Below are positions 45,957 to 60,900 of a DNA stretch of 64,000 nt, piece by piece. The notes under the pieces were generated by a model. That model saw only the letters and a list, made by a program, of their open reading frames with translations, did not search any database and was not told where the DNA came from. This DNA is from Sanderia malayensis (taxonomy: Eukaryota > Cnidaria > Scyphozoa > Semaeostomeae > Pelagiidae). A program made the position numbers and the translations under genes. Location: assembly GCA_013076295.1 (NCBI GenBank), contig RQOL01000828.1:1922001-1986000 (forward strand). Direction: 5' to 3'. How positions within the stretch are numbered: position 1 is the stretch's first letter; each line of letters begins with the position of its first letter.

Positions 45957-48900
45957 GTAAGTACATCCAGCGTCTAGTACCATTATTAAACTATTTTTCC
46001 ATGAGCCTTTATGCTTGGTTTTTAAACGGTTCTAATGCCAATGAATGCTTTGTTTTAGTATCGTGAATATGGCAATGATACCAAAGTGGTCACAAATCGA
46101 ATGCTAGCCCTTATTCATTCTGTTGATCGGGTAATTGTGTGATAAATTCATTATGTATATATACTTGTAAAAGCAATATAGCAGAACACACGACAAAAGT
46201 CGAACAACATTTCTGCCAGGACAAAATTTGCTCTGACTCGTCTTTGAATGCTTCAAAGTTATACGATCTTTGATCATCCGAAAACCCTTTAATTGTAACA
46301 AAGTCAAGCATATAGTGAGAGCTGAGCTTCCAAAACAGAAAATTCAATCACGCTAAAACAATTACAATCATATTGCTTACTTCTTCTCGCAGTGTTGAAT
46401 GTTATTCTCATTCCCTTTGCTTTAGTCATACGCTGCAATCAACATTCGTATCGTACTGGTTGGACTGGAAATATGGACGGACAAAAACAAGATAGACTAT
46501 TTCGAATCAGGCGGTAGCCAGCTTAGCGCTTTTAACACATACAGAAAAAACAATTTGTTGGATCTCGTTGAACACGACATAGCCCATTACATGAGGTACG
46601 GTACATAATGACATATTACTTATATTCATCAATGTTGCAAAGAGATATCTTAAATATGATCTTTGACCTCTTGACCTTGATGCAGTTGGGTGACCTTTCG
46701 GCATTACTTCTCTCTTTCCATAGTCCGTTAACCTTTCTACCATTTATCGATCTGTTTGCAATTCTTTAATTTAAAAATGAGATTTGCATAGCCCTTTGAT
46801 TTCCCTTTACTTCAGTGATCTTAGGTCCCCGTCTTACTATGTCAATGATCCTATTTCTTTAGATCTTATATGTAGTATGCGCAGCGGCATAATATTGACC
46901 TTTCCATACATTTAACTGACCATATGATTTAATAAACTTTGGACAGATTAAAAACCATTAACCTTTCTCGAGCTTACTGACCTTTCTAAATCCCTTTTAC
47001 CTTTCCAAAGATAAGCTAACCAACATTTCCTTTGTTGGTTTACATGTTCTATAGTTTACTGATTTTAATGCAATTCCAATACATTTTTACAGGACCGTGC
47101 AATTATTGTTAAACCTTTTTAAAGTTATTTCACCATTTCATTATTGCTTTCCACTTTCTTCTCTGGAGCTTAATACATCCATTCTTCCTAAGATTATACA
47201 GCTAATTGACATTTAACCAAACTACCATGCACATATCAACAATTGCTCAAACTTATATCTTTGTTTCATGTAGCAAACGGAGTTGGAATGGTGGTGTAAT
47301 TGGTATGGCATACATGGATGTTGTCTGCAGCAGAAATGCTGGAACCGGAATCAACATTGTGAGTATACAAAAATGTTACACCGAATACTTCTGTCATTCA
47401 AAACACCGCACCACATCTCGGAGAATAAGTCTATATAACCATTGCTTTACTTATCATATCAATATTCCATAGTGGTCCTTCCACGACATACGAGGATCGG
47501 CTGGTGTGGTTGGCCATGAACTCGGACACAATTTTAACTTTCCGCACGGTAAGATAATCCTGCAAAGCTATATTCCAGACATCAACTATATAACCCGATC
47601 TTTTGTTGCTAAATGCTTGCCTCCATTACGTGAAACAAGGGCATACGACAATGTGTTATAAAAATCGGTAAGCAAGTGTACATATTGTATGAACTGTTGT
47701 TGTTGTTGTTGAATATTGTCAGACGCTGACATGGTCAACTGCACGTGTTTGACAAGCAGAGGATGTTTCATGGGTGGCTCAAAGTAAGTTGGAAAAATAA
47801 CAAACAAATCATTCGTTGCCTCTTCTCTAAATTGTAAAAAACATTTGGCTAAATTGGCAGTGAAAACTGACTCCTTATCATCTTAATGCATTCTTGGAGA
47901 TTACCCAATGCGTGGCCCCAATTATCTACCTTCTCCTGTTGCTTTGATACATGCTCAAAGTTTAAACGAAAGCAATAAAAAATCTTATTATTTCCAGAAC
48001 ACGACGAAACGGATTCACAGATTGTAATTTGCGTAGACTAGCGGCACGATCATATACTTGCATCAACAATTATCCAAAAGGTGTAAGTAAATCTTTACAA
48101 GCAGCTGGACCTACTTCATGAAATCTCTAACAAAAGCTGACGACCAACAGTGAAACAGACCTAACTAAAAACTCACTTTAGCTTCGTCATTTCGACATTT
48201 CTAGCTCTCTATAATGCATAAAGGATTGCAGTTAAAGTTAATATGGACCCGACTAAAAATATCATTGTTAAGATTGCAAAATTATTGTCTCTGTCTCTTA
48301 CTGTTGTCTTTGCTCTGCTTTCACTTTTTAGCCCATGGGCCAAATGTGTGGCAATGGTATTAAAGAGGGAGATGAAGAATGCGATTGTGGCAATGCTGAG
48401 GTATTATTGAGACCGATTTCTCCTTATTTTACCGCATACTTGCTATCTATGCTTCACACCGCTTTCAATGTTGTTTTCTGCCCATCTGTAGTGGCACATA
48501 CACACCCAGGTCCAACAAATCCACCACTTTCATACAAGGCTGTGACATAACAACTATATATTTCCGACAACTAGAATTCATGTTCATAATTATACTCGTA
48601 CTTTCATGTTACCAGAATTTATAAATATAGCTGTGCTAATGAACTATTTCAAAACAAACAAATAATTCTTAAACTTTGTCTTTATATATTTAAGATTGTC
48701 AGCGCTTGACTTGGACTTAGCAAATAAATATGAACAAATATTGTGTACATTTGTTGAATGTGGATGTATTGATGTCGTTGTTTTCAGATGTGCAAAAGAA
48801 ACGATCCCTGTTGCCAGCCAGATGCATGCAAACTTAAACCAAGTTCACAATGCAGTGATGCCAATGGACAGGATTGCTGCCAGAATTGTTTGGTATGTAG

Positions 48901-51900
48901 TTGTATTACGCTTGCATTTTGCATGCACAGACACAGACCTCATAATTTGACTTGCAACTGTATCTGGTCTACCTGTATTGTTTGAACATTAAAATACTCT
49001 TCTTCATTTCAAAAGTTTAAGAAACAAGGAACCCTATGCCGCGAACCTGGCTCTTCCTGTGACGTTGCAGAATATTGCACTGGTGATGAATCAACGGTAT
49101 TCAATGTTTTTATCTACATTAAATTCAAATATTTGTTGTCTCGTAAGTACTTTGATGATACATTTAATACTGATAATCGAGTTGGTTCAAGGTTGCCACT
49201 TTCAGATGTATGAAAGCAGGAGAAACGTAGCTAATTGTTTTTCATATTTGAATCAACAGTGCCCTGCAGATCTGAATGCCAAAGATGGAACTGCATGCAG
49301 CAATCATGTTACTGTGAGTAAACTTTTTTCATTTCTTCAAAACGCGCTTCCTATTTCCTTACGACAAAGTCATTCATACCAACGCTGCAAAAAATGAGCT
49401 GCGAATGCATCGTGCTTCTAACGGACTCTCTAATTTGAAGATAATACAAGGAAGTTCCAGTGATAATTCGGAGAAGACTGTCAAATTAAATCCACGAATT
49501 GACGCTCGTTATTTGAGATTCAATCCTGTCTACAAGAACGGCAAATATCACTGCCTCAGAGTGGAACCTCTGACGTGCACAGCTAATGAAGGTATGGAAG
49601 AATTTCTAAACATTTCTATCATTGCTATATTCGTTTGTTTATGTTCTGAAATGAAAACACTCTGCCTTGGTAATTTCGCACCATTTTCTGCTGTGCATCA
49701 CAGTATTCATTCGCAAATCCAACGTATTTGAAAGTGCCCTTCTAGCGGCAAAAGTGCCCTTAAAATGTCGTGCCCCCCCCCAGTTTAAGATGCTTCCTAC
49801 GTCCCTGCGTCGAGTATATCGACGACTCGATATAAACATATGCAACTCGTTTACTCTGTAGTTAATAGAGCTGAGTTGTCTCCAATATCAACACGGGACC
49901 TCTACTACACCAGTTCCCTGTGCTTCAAGCCTGCCAGCGACAATTGCTCAGAAAGCATATCAACTGATCCGAAATTGATTTTCAAGAAGCAAATCTATGG
50001 CGACTGTAATAAGCCAAACATGCTGTACCGATTGGAAAACGACGGAACATTGCGTCATAACTGCAGTGGAAAGATCGTCTGCCCCGACTCATCGGATAAT
50101 TTGTACTTGAAAAAGGAATGCCCAAGTGGAAAAGGACAGTATGAACGGCTAGCGGTAAGCAAATGATGACAGACAAGATTTCTTCAGTTATACAAGACAA
50201 GCTTTCTTTAGCGACGTTCCAAAAGACCATCTTTCTTTGACTATACCATATAAGACCAGCCTTCTTCAGCTATCCTCCACAAAACCAGTATAGTTTAGCG
50301 GTATTCTACAAGATCAGCTTTCTTCACCTTTATCATACAAGACCAGCCTTCCTCGACTATCCTCTGTGAGACCAACTTTCATCCGCGACATTCTACGAGA
50401 CTATCTTTCTTTGACTATACCATACAAGACCAGCCTTCTTCAGCTATCCTCTACAATACCAGCATTCTTTGGCGATATTATATAAAAACAGCTTTCATCA
50501 GCTATATTTATAAGACCAGCTGTCTATACAGTTATCGATATTATTAAAAATTCAAACGTGCTTAAAAACTTGTACTGATGCTTCTTCAAACAGAACTTTG
50601 GTTTACGCCACAAGACAACAGGCAAATGCATTGAGCAATACAACGGATGGCCTGGTTGGCCAGATGGTGGCTATACAAAACTTCGTGGCACAACAGACTG
50701 TGATGGCAACAATCATAGAACAAAGCTACACTTTCTTGAGCAAGGTAATTCAAGTAACCCATTAAAGTCAATTCAACAATGACCTTCACATATGGTAATA
50801 GAAAAATCCACATACAAAACCCGGCAAATTTTGCATCCAGTCTATTGTTCAAACACAGGATATTATTTCCTCATTGATTTAAGAAAAGGATTGGTCAATT
50901 TATGGCTTCCCTGCCTAAAATTGCCATGCATTCTCTTCACTACTGTGTATATTGCTTACTAATACAAAATCTTATCAGGCAATGGTGAACGTGCCAGAAT
51001 AGCGTGTTATCTTAGTCACAAAATCGTCTATCACATATCCTCCTTTTTGTCGACAGATTGCATATTGCCGATTGGCACGGAAAACGGAAAACTACCCGAT
51101 TCTGCCTTCAAGTCATCATACAAAATACATCGCCACTACGAAGCACACGAAGCCAGGCTTCAATCAGGAAAGGGGTGGTGCCTTGACGCATCAGCTGGTA
51201 AAAACGAATACCTGCAAGTTGACATGGGCCAGGTAAGTAAACACTCCTCTCATACCTTACTCCCAACCCAGATAATCACATTTCACTTATTGACATGCCT
51301 GATTGATGCTTTAACTCCAAGAGGTAACTTACGTTATTATGGAAAGTGATCGCAATATTGTTGCCTTCTCGTAGCTGAAAACAGTTTCGGGCTTCAAAAT
51401 GCAAGGAGCAACTGGTGATTGGGTAACTGGGTTGAAATTGTTCTACTCGGATGATGGCGTTACCTGGAAAAGCTACAAATCGTATTCCGACCCAGATAAT
51501 GTAAGCTCTACTATACAACGCTTTACCTTCTCTTTGCGACAAGCCGCGCTAAGATCTAAAGCCTCCCTTTACATGTATTTGCCTTCATCTTTTAGAGCTC
51601 AATGGCTTTCTGTTTCTCTGGTAAATGTGGAGATACCTTAGGTACACAGTGCAAAGAACTTTGGGACCCAGGTAAAACATTCAGTTCACATCGTCGAGTA
51701 AGCATTGCTGTCTTGGGCATTCTTTACAAGCCCTATACAATTCCTTCACCTCCCTGCATATTCTCTATTTTCACAACCCCCTAGCACTTCACAGCATTCT
51801 CTACCAAGTTCCCTTGCATGGTCACTCCTTTTTTATTGCAACTTCCTAACGAGTACCAATATGTTTCTATCGAGTTCACCGACATTCCCATTACATTTCA

Positions 51901-54900
51901 ATTGTATCCCTTATAAACATCGGACACTTCATTCCTCTGGAATTCATTGTGATATTACCACTAACTCAAATCTCCTAAACAGAAGCGACATCTGCAAACG
52001 TGAAATGTTGGAACAAGTTGAACACAGAGGCGGTTGGCTTTGGCACATGCGATCCATATAAAAACAAGACGTGTGCCCTCAAGTAAGTAGGAATTGGTTA
52101 AAAAGCATCCGTCCGTTCACAGTCTCTTGTTACCCCCCCCCCCCCACTTATATTATGTCAAGAAAGTGCTCCAATATGGTCTCATATCAAATTCACGCAG
52201 TCAAAGAGCAATTAACAATATAATAAATACTAATCGCAATCAACAACAAACACATTCGTTCTAATTCTAGCAGAGAGTTTAACTCGTCGCAAGCACAGTT
52301 AGTTTGTAATCAAAGCGTGCAACTCCCTCAAAAGAAACTACATCACAGAGTTTTTGCTAACATTTCACGATTATAATCTCTCCCTCCTGCCTTTCTAGAG
52401 ACGTCTACTGCGGCCAAATACAATGTTCGTCAAAGAATAATGCTCCAACTCACGTTAAGTATGGAACAGCATACCAGAAAGTCAATGCAAGCGATGTAGT
52501 GTGCAAGTTAGTATTCACAATAATAAATTTTGTTCTTGTTCATTCTGTTACATCCCACCTATCTTATAGGAAAATAATAGTTGTCGGATAAGATTCTGGT
52601 TGCTATATTGCGTTTCTTATTAACTGATGTTGATCACCAATTGTCGTTATTTTCGTAGTGCTGCAAGCATTACGATGCTGGGTGGATCGGATGAAGGTGG
52701 TCTTGGTATGGTTGCAGATGGTACAAAATGCGGAGATAATAAGGTTAGTATGTGCTGAAATTAATCAACTCTTTTGCTCGCTATTCCATTGATGAGAAAC
52801 ATCGTTATCATTCGCGCTTCTATCACAAAAAAGTGAGCAGACATGAATGACAGGATTATAGTTACATTGGAATCCGTGACAAAATTAGCTGTGTCATTCG
52901 CATAAATTTTGTTGCATCTTTGACCAAAAATAGTTGCGATGAATGGTGTTGCAAAGCAAATAGTAGTTCATTAGTTGCATCCTTGACATGAATATAGTGT
53001 TAAACTTTACCCTGAAATAGCCACACTTTACACTTTAGTAGTGTTGCAAATAGTTGAGGTTAATAGCTGCATCATTAACATGAATATAGGGTAAGACTTT
53101 GCCCTGAAATAGCTGCACTTTACGTTTGAGTAGCGTTGGAAAATGTGGAATTTAATACTTGCATCTTTAGCCTAGATGGAGTTGCATACCTTACCAAAGA
53201 AATAGCTGTATTTTACATTGCAGTAGTGTCGCAAATGACGGTGCTAATAATTGCATCTTTAGCCTGAATATATGTTGTCAAACGTTGCCCTGAAATAGCT
53301 GTACCTTAGCTGCATCTTTAGCATGAATGTGGTGTCAAACTTTGCCCTGAAATAGCTGTACCTTACGTTTCAATAGTGTTGCAAATTGTGGAGGTTAATA
53401 CCTGCATCTTGATCATGAATATAGTGTCAAACATTGCCTTGAAATAGCTGCAGGTGACGTTTTAGTAGTGTTGGGAATTGTGGAATTTAACACTTGCATA
53501 TTTAACATGAATGGAGTTGCATACCTTACCAAAGAAATAGCTGTACTTTACGTTGCAGTAGTGTCGCAAATGAAGGTGCTAATAATTGCATCTTTAGTCT
53601 GAATATATGTTGTCAAACGTTGCCCTGAAATAGCTGTACCTTAGCTGCATCTTTAGCATGAATGTGGTGTCAAACTTTGCCCTGAAATAGCTGTACCTTA
53701 CGTTTCAATAGTGTTGCAAATTGTGGAGGTTAATACCTGCATCTTGATCATGAATATACTGTCAAACATTGCCTTGAAATAGCTGCAGGTGACGTTTTAG
53801 TAGTGTTGGGAATTGTGGAATTTAACACTTGCATATTTAACATGAATGGAGTTGCATACCTTACCAAAGAAATAGCTGTACTTTACGTTGCAGTAGTGTC
53901 GCAAATGAAGGTGCTAATAATTGCATCTTTAGTCTGAATATATGTTGTCAAACGTTGCCCTCAAATAGCTGTACCTTACGTTTTAATAGTGTTGGAAATT
54001 GTGGAGGTTAATACTTGCATCTTTAGCATGAATGGAGTTGCATACCTTACTAGAGAAATAGCTGCACTTTACGTTTCAATAGTGTTGCAAATTGTAGAGG
54101 TTAATAGCTGCATCTTTAGCATGAATGTGGTGTCAAACGTTGCCTTGAAATAGCTGTAACGTTTCAATAGTGGTGCAAATTGTAGATGTTAATAGACGCA
54201 TCTTTAGCATGAATGTGGTGTCAAACTTTGTCCTTAAATAGCTGTACCTTTTGTTTCAATAGTGTTGGAAATTGTGGAATTAATACTTGCATCTTTAGCA
54301 TGAATGTAGTGTCAAACTTTGCCCTGAAATAACTGTACCTTACGTTTCAATAGTGTTGCAAATTGTGGAGGTTAATACCTGCATCTTGATCATGAATATA
54401 GTGTCAAACATTGCCCTGAAATAGCTGCAGGTGACGTTTTAGTAGTGTTGGGAATTGTGGAATTTAATACTTGCATCTTTAGCATGAATGGAGTTGCATA
54501 CCTTACCAAAGAAATAGCTGTACTTTACGTTGCAGTAGTGTCGCAAATGAAGGTGCTAATAATTGCATCTTTAGCCTGAAGATATGGTGTCAAACTTTGC
54601 CCTGAAATAGCTGTACCTTACGTTTTAATAGTGTTGCAAATTGTGGAGGTTAATACTTGCATCTTTAGCATGAATGGAGTTGCATACCTTACTAAAGAAA
54701 TAGCTGCACTTTACGTTTCAATAGTGTTGCAAATTGTAGAGGTTAATAGCTGCATCTTTAGCATGAATGTGGTGTCAAACTTTGTCCTGAAATAGCTGTA
54801 CCTTTTGTTTCAATAGTGTTGCAAATTGTGGAGGTTAATACCTGCATCTTGATCATGAATATACTGTCAAACATTGCCCTGAAATAGCGGCAGGTGACGT

Positions 54901-57900
54901 TTTAGTAGTGTTGGAAATTGTGGAATTAATACTTGCATCTTTAGCATGAATGGAGTTGCATACCTTACCAAAGAAATAGCTGCACTTTACGTTTCAGTAG
55001 TGTTGCAAATTGTGGAGGTTAATAGCTGCATCTTTAGCATGAATATAGTGTCAAATATTGCCCTGAAATAGCTGCAGGTGACGTTTTAGTAGTGTTGGAA
55101 ATTGTTGAATTTAATACTTGCATTATTAGCATGAATGGAGTTGCATACCTTACCAAAAAAATAGCTGCACTTTACGTTTCAATAGTGTTGCAAATTGTGG
55201 AGGTTAATAGCTGCATCTTTAACATGAATATAGTGTCAAATATTGCCTTGAAATAGCTGCAGGTGACGTTTTAGTAGTGTTGGAAATTGTTGAATTTAAT
55301 ACTTGCATCTTTAGCATGAATTGAGTTGCATACCTTACCAAAGAAATAGCTGTACTTTACCTCGCAGTAGTGTCGCAAATGACGATGTTTAATACTTGCA
55401 TCTTTAGCATGAATATAGTGTCAAACTTTGCCAGAAATTGTGTTGGAAATTGTGCAAGCTGAGCATTGATCACATGATTTCAACTTTATACATTTTTCAG
55501 ATTTGTTACAACAGAGAATGTCAAAGAATTTCTGATCTGAACCTGAAACAATGTGGAATATCCAACGGTGTAGTCTGTGCTGGCAGAGGAGTAAGTAATA
55601 AACTAAATTTCCTAATGACTTTGGTTGACTGTGTTCTTAATAATACTCTTATTTACCAGGTGTGGTCTCGCATATTCTTTTTAGGTTTGTGATAACAAAG
55701 GCAACTGCCACTGCAGTGGAGGATATGACCCAAATACCAATTGCTCAAAATGTTAGTAGTTCATCATTATGCATCTTTAACTATCAAATATATAGTATGT
55801 TGCGTCTTCTATACAAAATACGTCAACAGTTCTGGCATTAAACCCACTGATTCGTATATCAAAGCTTAGGATAACGTTTTAGCCTTCAACTCCTTTGCTA
55901 ACAAGCTAATGCTGATATTGATTTGCATCTGCATTTGTGAACGTACTTTGCAGTTCTTGTCCACTAACCAACTAACAGCGATATGAACTTTCGTTAACAA
56001 GCTTCGCCTCCGTTTTAGCTCTGCTTCCGACGCACGGTAACTGGGGTAACTGGCGGGAATGGTCGGCGTGTACAGTCGCTTGCAATGGTGGAACAAGGCG
56101 CCGGTCGCGCTTTTGTGACACTCCTTTCCCTGCTCACGGAGGACGCGATTGTGTGGGACAAAGAATCGCTGAAGAAGCATGCAACACGCAAGCTTGTCCA
56201 AGTAAGATTATCTTTCAATCACGCTCAAATGAAATCTCTTATAGATATCATAAAATAGCTACATTGTCTGATTATTTGAAAGGAAATGTTGGTTAATTTG
56301 TACTAGATAAAAACTGCTTAATCTCTACTAGTACCAAAAATTGGTGAATATGTACAAGAAACTGTTTCAGAATCGCAAGTTATACAAAATATATCAAAAA
56401 ATCTGTAAATACCCAGACACTATTTTTTTCTTCTTACAGTTGGAAGATCGTGCAAAGAAGTGATGCTTAAGCTAAAAGCCGACGGCCTTAAGCCTGTAGA
56501 CGGTGTCTATAGTATCAAACCCGGGAGTCAGCCTATGCCGGCGTACTGCGATATGACAAACGATGGCGGGGGCTGGACACTGGTCGTGTCAAGTCATACA
56601 AACGACTGGGCATCATCAGAAATGGTCAAGCAACGAAATATCGACAAACCTGAGCTACTTAAAGACTATTCAATGCTAGCATATGCAGACTCAATCAAGG
56701 ATAGCTATCTCATTGCAGGCAATACGTTCGAGTTCAAGCTGGAAGCACAAGACAGAGGTTCATTTCTATGTTACTTTGCATTATCTACTGGAGGCTGTAT
56801 ATTGCTTCACTAGTCACATTTTATAACATTTTAAACTGATTCAACAGACACAGTGGATCATATTTTATAATGTCTCCCTAGACACAATGCATCATGGTCT
56901 ATATCACTGTATTGTATCATTTTATTATGATTCGTGCCCAAGCTCTGATTTTGCGTAAACGATGGGAAATAACTTTGGTATTTTTTATTCCAGGACGTTG
57001 GGGAGGCATCTGGCAAGCACCATCGAGCTATCGTATCAATTCGAACTCTTCGGCACAAGGTGATATAGTTTTGAAGAAAAAGTTTGACGGCTGGGTATAT
57101 GGAAAATACGGATTACAAACCAGGTTACCATTTATAAAAGGAAATCGACTGACAACGAACACACAGTCAAGCTGGGGAAGTATAACAGGTTAGCATGGCA
57201 TTTGTCCTTCTAGTTTTGTATTTATGCTTGTGCTCTTTTGAATTGTAGCTAAGTCATGTCTTCTTTTCAAAAACGTCTAACAATCTTGTAGTTCCTTCTT
57301 AACCTCTTCTTGCAGAGTTAGTCCTCTTGTGGCAAAGTATTTCTTACGTTCCAACCTCTTAGATGAAAGTCTAATTATCGCCATTTATTTCCTTATATTT
57401 CTGTAACAATGTATGACCTTCTTCCAAGTGACATATCCTCTAGCACTGATCTTCTAAGTACCCTTCTAGCAATGTTTAATCTTCTTCCAAGCGTCCCATC
57501 TTGTAGCAATGCCTGATCTTCATCTTAGTGACCCATCTCTAACAATGTCTAATCTTCTTCCAAGCGTCCTATCTTATAGCAATGTCTAATCTTCATCTAC
57601 GTGTCCCATCCTCTAACAATGTCTACTCTTCTTCCAAGTGTCCTATCTTATAGCAAAATGTCTGGTCTTCACCGAAGTGTCTAACCCTCTAACAATGTTT
57701 AATCTTCTTCCAAGTGTCTTATCTTATAGCAATGTCTGGTCTTCACCCAAGTGTCTAATCATCTAACAGTGTCTAATCATCTAACAATGTCTAATCTCTT
57801 CCAAGTGTCCTATCTTATAGCAATGTCTGGTCTTCACCCAAGTGTCTAATCATCTAACAATGTCTAATCTTCTTACAAGTGTCCTATCTTATAGCAATGT

Positions 57901-60900
57901 CTAATCTTATTCCGAGTGACCCATCTCCTAGCAATGTCTGAGAACGTCATCTTGTAGCAATGTCTAGCGTAGCAAAGACGCTCCCTGTATCTACTATGCT
58001 GTATAACGTGGTAGAGGCGGCAAAAATATTACCTCATGAATGCTATTTTCAGCTAAAATTTCTCTTTTCATTTCAGATAACTCTGCCGGTTATCACCCCG
58101 CGCGTTGGATCTATGGGAAAATGATGGAAAGTGAACCAGAACATATTTGGTAAGACTGATGGATATAACTTGATGCTTTCTATTTAATATTTTATTGCAT
58201 TGTGCTCCTAGAGGGCTGTTTGAATAACTGGTGTTGTTTTGTACTCGAAAAGGTACTGGATGCGTGAAGGCCCAATGAAACTGCCTTCGTCTTGCATGGA
58301 AATTAAGCACAGGAGCTTTTCGATTGGGCAGGTTGCACAGTCGGGCGTGTATTCTATGCAGGACGAGAAAGGCAATCAAATCAGTGCCTATTGTGATATG
58401 CAAAACTTCGGCGGAGGCTGGACACTGTTGGTTAACAAGATCTCCGGGGCAGGATGGACGAAAGCAACGTTGCTTTCACGAAATTCAAACCAGGCATCGA
58501 AATCAGATGAATATTCTATCTTGTATCATGCAAAGGCAATCATGCAAATGCGCAAAGAGGAGGTATGTCCTATTCATTTAAACGGCGTACCATTCGAAAC
58601 CATGTTAAAGTATTTGAGACGATGTTGAGACCATTTTAAACCGTTGGAGGCCATTAAACCAATCGAAACCAAACCATCGAGATCATATTGAAGTATTTGA
58701 GACAATATTGTACCATTCGAGTAACTATTTTAGCTCATTTTAGTTGCCTGATCAATTTTTGCTTGCACGTTGTCATTTGAGCTATTGATTAACCATTTAA
58801 ATTAAACAGTCCCGGCTTGTTCACTCGATTCAAAAGTGCAAACGAAATAATACCAATAAAATGCCATTTGACCCCGTGTCTATGGCATTTGAGTGTTTAT
58901 TTAAACATTCGAGGGTATGCTTGCTGATTCAAGTCCCTTCGTTCATTCACTATAACTATACATCTGAGCTCAGTCATTTAAGCATTGGCTTAGCATCTAC
59001 CAGTCAATTTCTCACCTGAACAGCGGTGTGGTGGTATATGTGAAGTTGGTCCTAATCAATTGATTCTTATTCCAGAGTACATTTCAGTATATGATTGAGG
59101 CCGACGGCGAACAGCAGTGGGGTGGCATATTCGAAGGGTCTGTCAAAGACGGTCTGACGTCATGCACACCAAGTCCCACAAAACCGAAGCTTCTCAAGAA
59201 GTTCAGTAATTGGAATGAATCAACCAGCGACCTTCTCAAAACCAGTCCATATGTGGTGGATAATCTTGGATCGTTGCTAACTGTCTCTTTAACGGTAAGT
59301 TGACTTGAAATAGACTGTATCTTGTATATAATGTCCTTATTTATAAAACGTATGGTGTAGTTGTGATTAATGAAGGCATGTCTGTCCACTGATGTGGCAT
59401 GATATGATAACCGAGTTAAGAGGGCACGAGAATGCACTTTTACCTCAAATACTTTCATAAACGTCCTGGAATTTAATGCCTCCTTTCTGCTATACTGCTC
59501 CCTGCCTTTGCTAAGATCTATGCCACCTAAAGTTGCTTTCATGCGAAACACCCCGATCTTGACGCCATAACCCCTTTGAAATTTTATACTGCAGACTTTA
59601 TTGCGCTCTGTTGTATTGCAAGGCATATTTAAGAAATCAGTTGTAATTCGCTGCATTGAAACTCAAACAATTGCATTTATTCGTTTCCAGCCGACTGTGG
59701 ACGGAGCTGCAGGAGTGCTGGTGTCGCAAAGCCAGTCAGTATACATTCCGAAATTGAAGGAGACACCGAGCTTCGTCAGGCTGTGGATAAGAGAAAGTGC
59801 AAGGTATGCGTCCCTCTTTCTGTAACGCTAACCGCGATTTTATTTTACATACTATCACATTCACTTCAAAAACCGCTTTTTATAAAATTTTTTGAGTTTG
59901 ACTGTTTCTTTAACCCAGTCTATAATACTGATCTCAAAAGAAGCATTCGTTTAGTCTTCAACATTTTCCGGTCAGTGCAATTCGAAGCAGTTCTCGTATC
60001 GTGTCGCAAGTTTTATGGCAGCACTTGTTTATGGCAGCAATTTGATTATGACTAAAGGAAAGGCATGCATTTTCAAATACCTCTTGCTCTTTCAGTTTCA
60101 AATCGTGTAACCAGCTTAAGACTGTTGGCCAGCGTCTTGGTGCAAACGTTAACAAAAATGGCTATTACAACATCAGAGGCCACCAGCCAGCCAGTAGTAG
60201 AACCATTTACTGTGACATGGAATCAGACCCAGGTGCATGGACACTTCTTGTTACAAGTGTAAACGGAGGGTGGACCATGGATCAGGTTGGTACCAGCTAG
60301 ACCCTACTCTGTACTTGATTAGACATCACCCTGTGGTTGTATAGTTTCATAAACACTTTCCTGAATAACTTCCTACCGTGTATTACAAACAACAGTATAT
60401 GCATACGGTATATGTGCATCGTTTAATGTCTTGCTATGGTACCCTTTAACATTTATAGTTTGCAAACTGTCCGTTGCAACAAACTACTCCGTAGACATGC
60501 TCAAGCAAATACCTTCATCCTTTGGAGGCTAAATTACCCCAAAACAGGCAGTACATAGTTGACAATTATTGCAAACATTAGCCACCACATCAATGTTTAT
60601 TCGTCATTACCTGGTTACTTCATAGGTTATATGAAGACAGCATTATTCTACAGCAATGCTATTAAACCCACTATAAATTAAAATAATTGAAACAATCAAT
60701 AATTGAGGAAATAAAATGTTTTATGGCTTTTTCTTACTCATTAGGCAAAATCACGTAACGAAGACAGACCTTCAATTTTACACGACTATTCAATATTACA
60801 CATGGCGGATGGCATCAAGGGCATGTCAAACAACGATACATTTAGATACAAATTGGATGCATTTAAATTCAACCACTGGGGAGGTATTTGGTCTGCTCCC

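Noticed and set aside
59084..59656. 190-codon minus-strand frame
   Set aside because: Overlaps exon 36 of the large plus-strand gene, which continues in phase on both sides; no recognisable protein.
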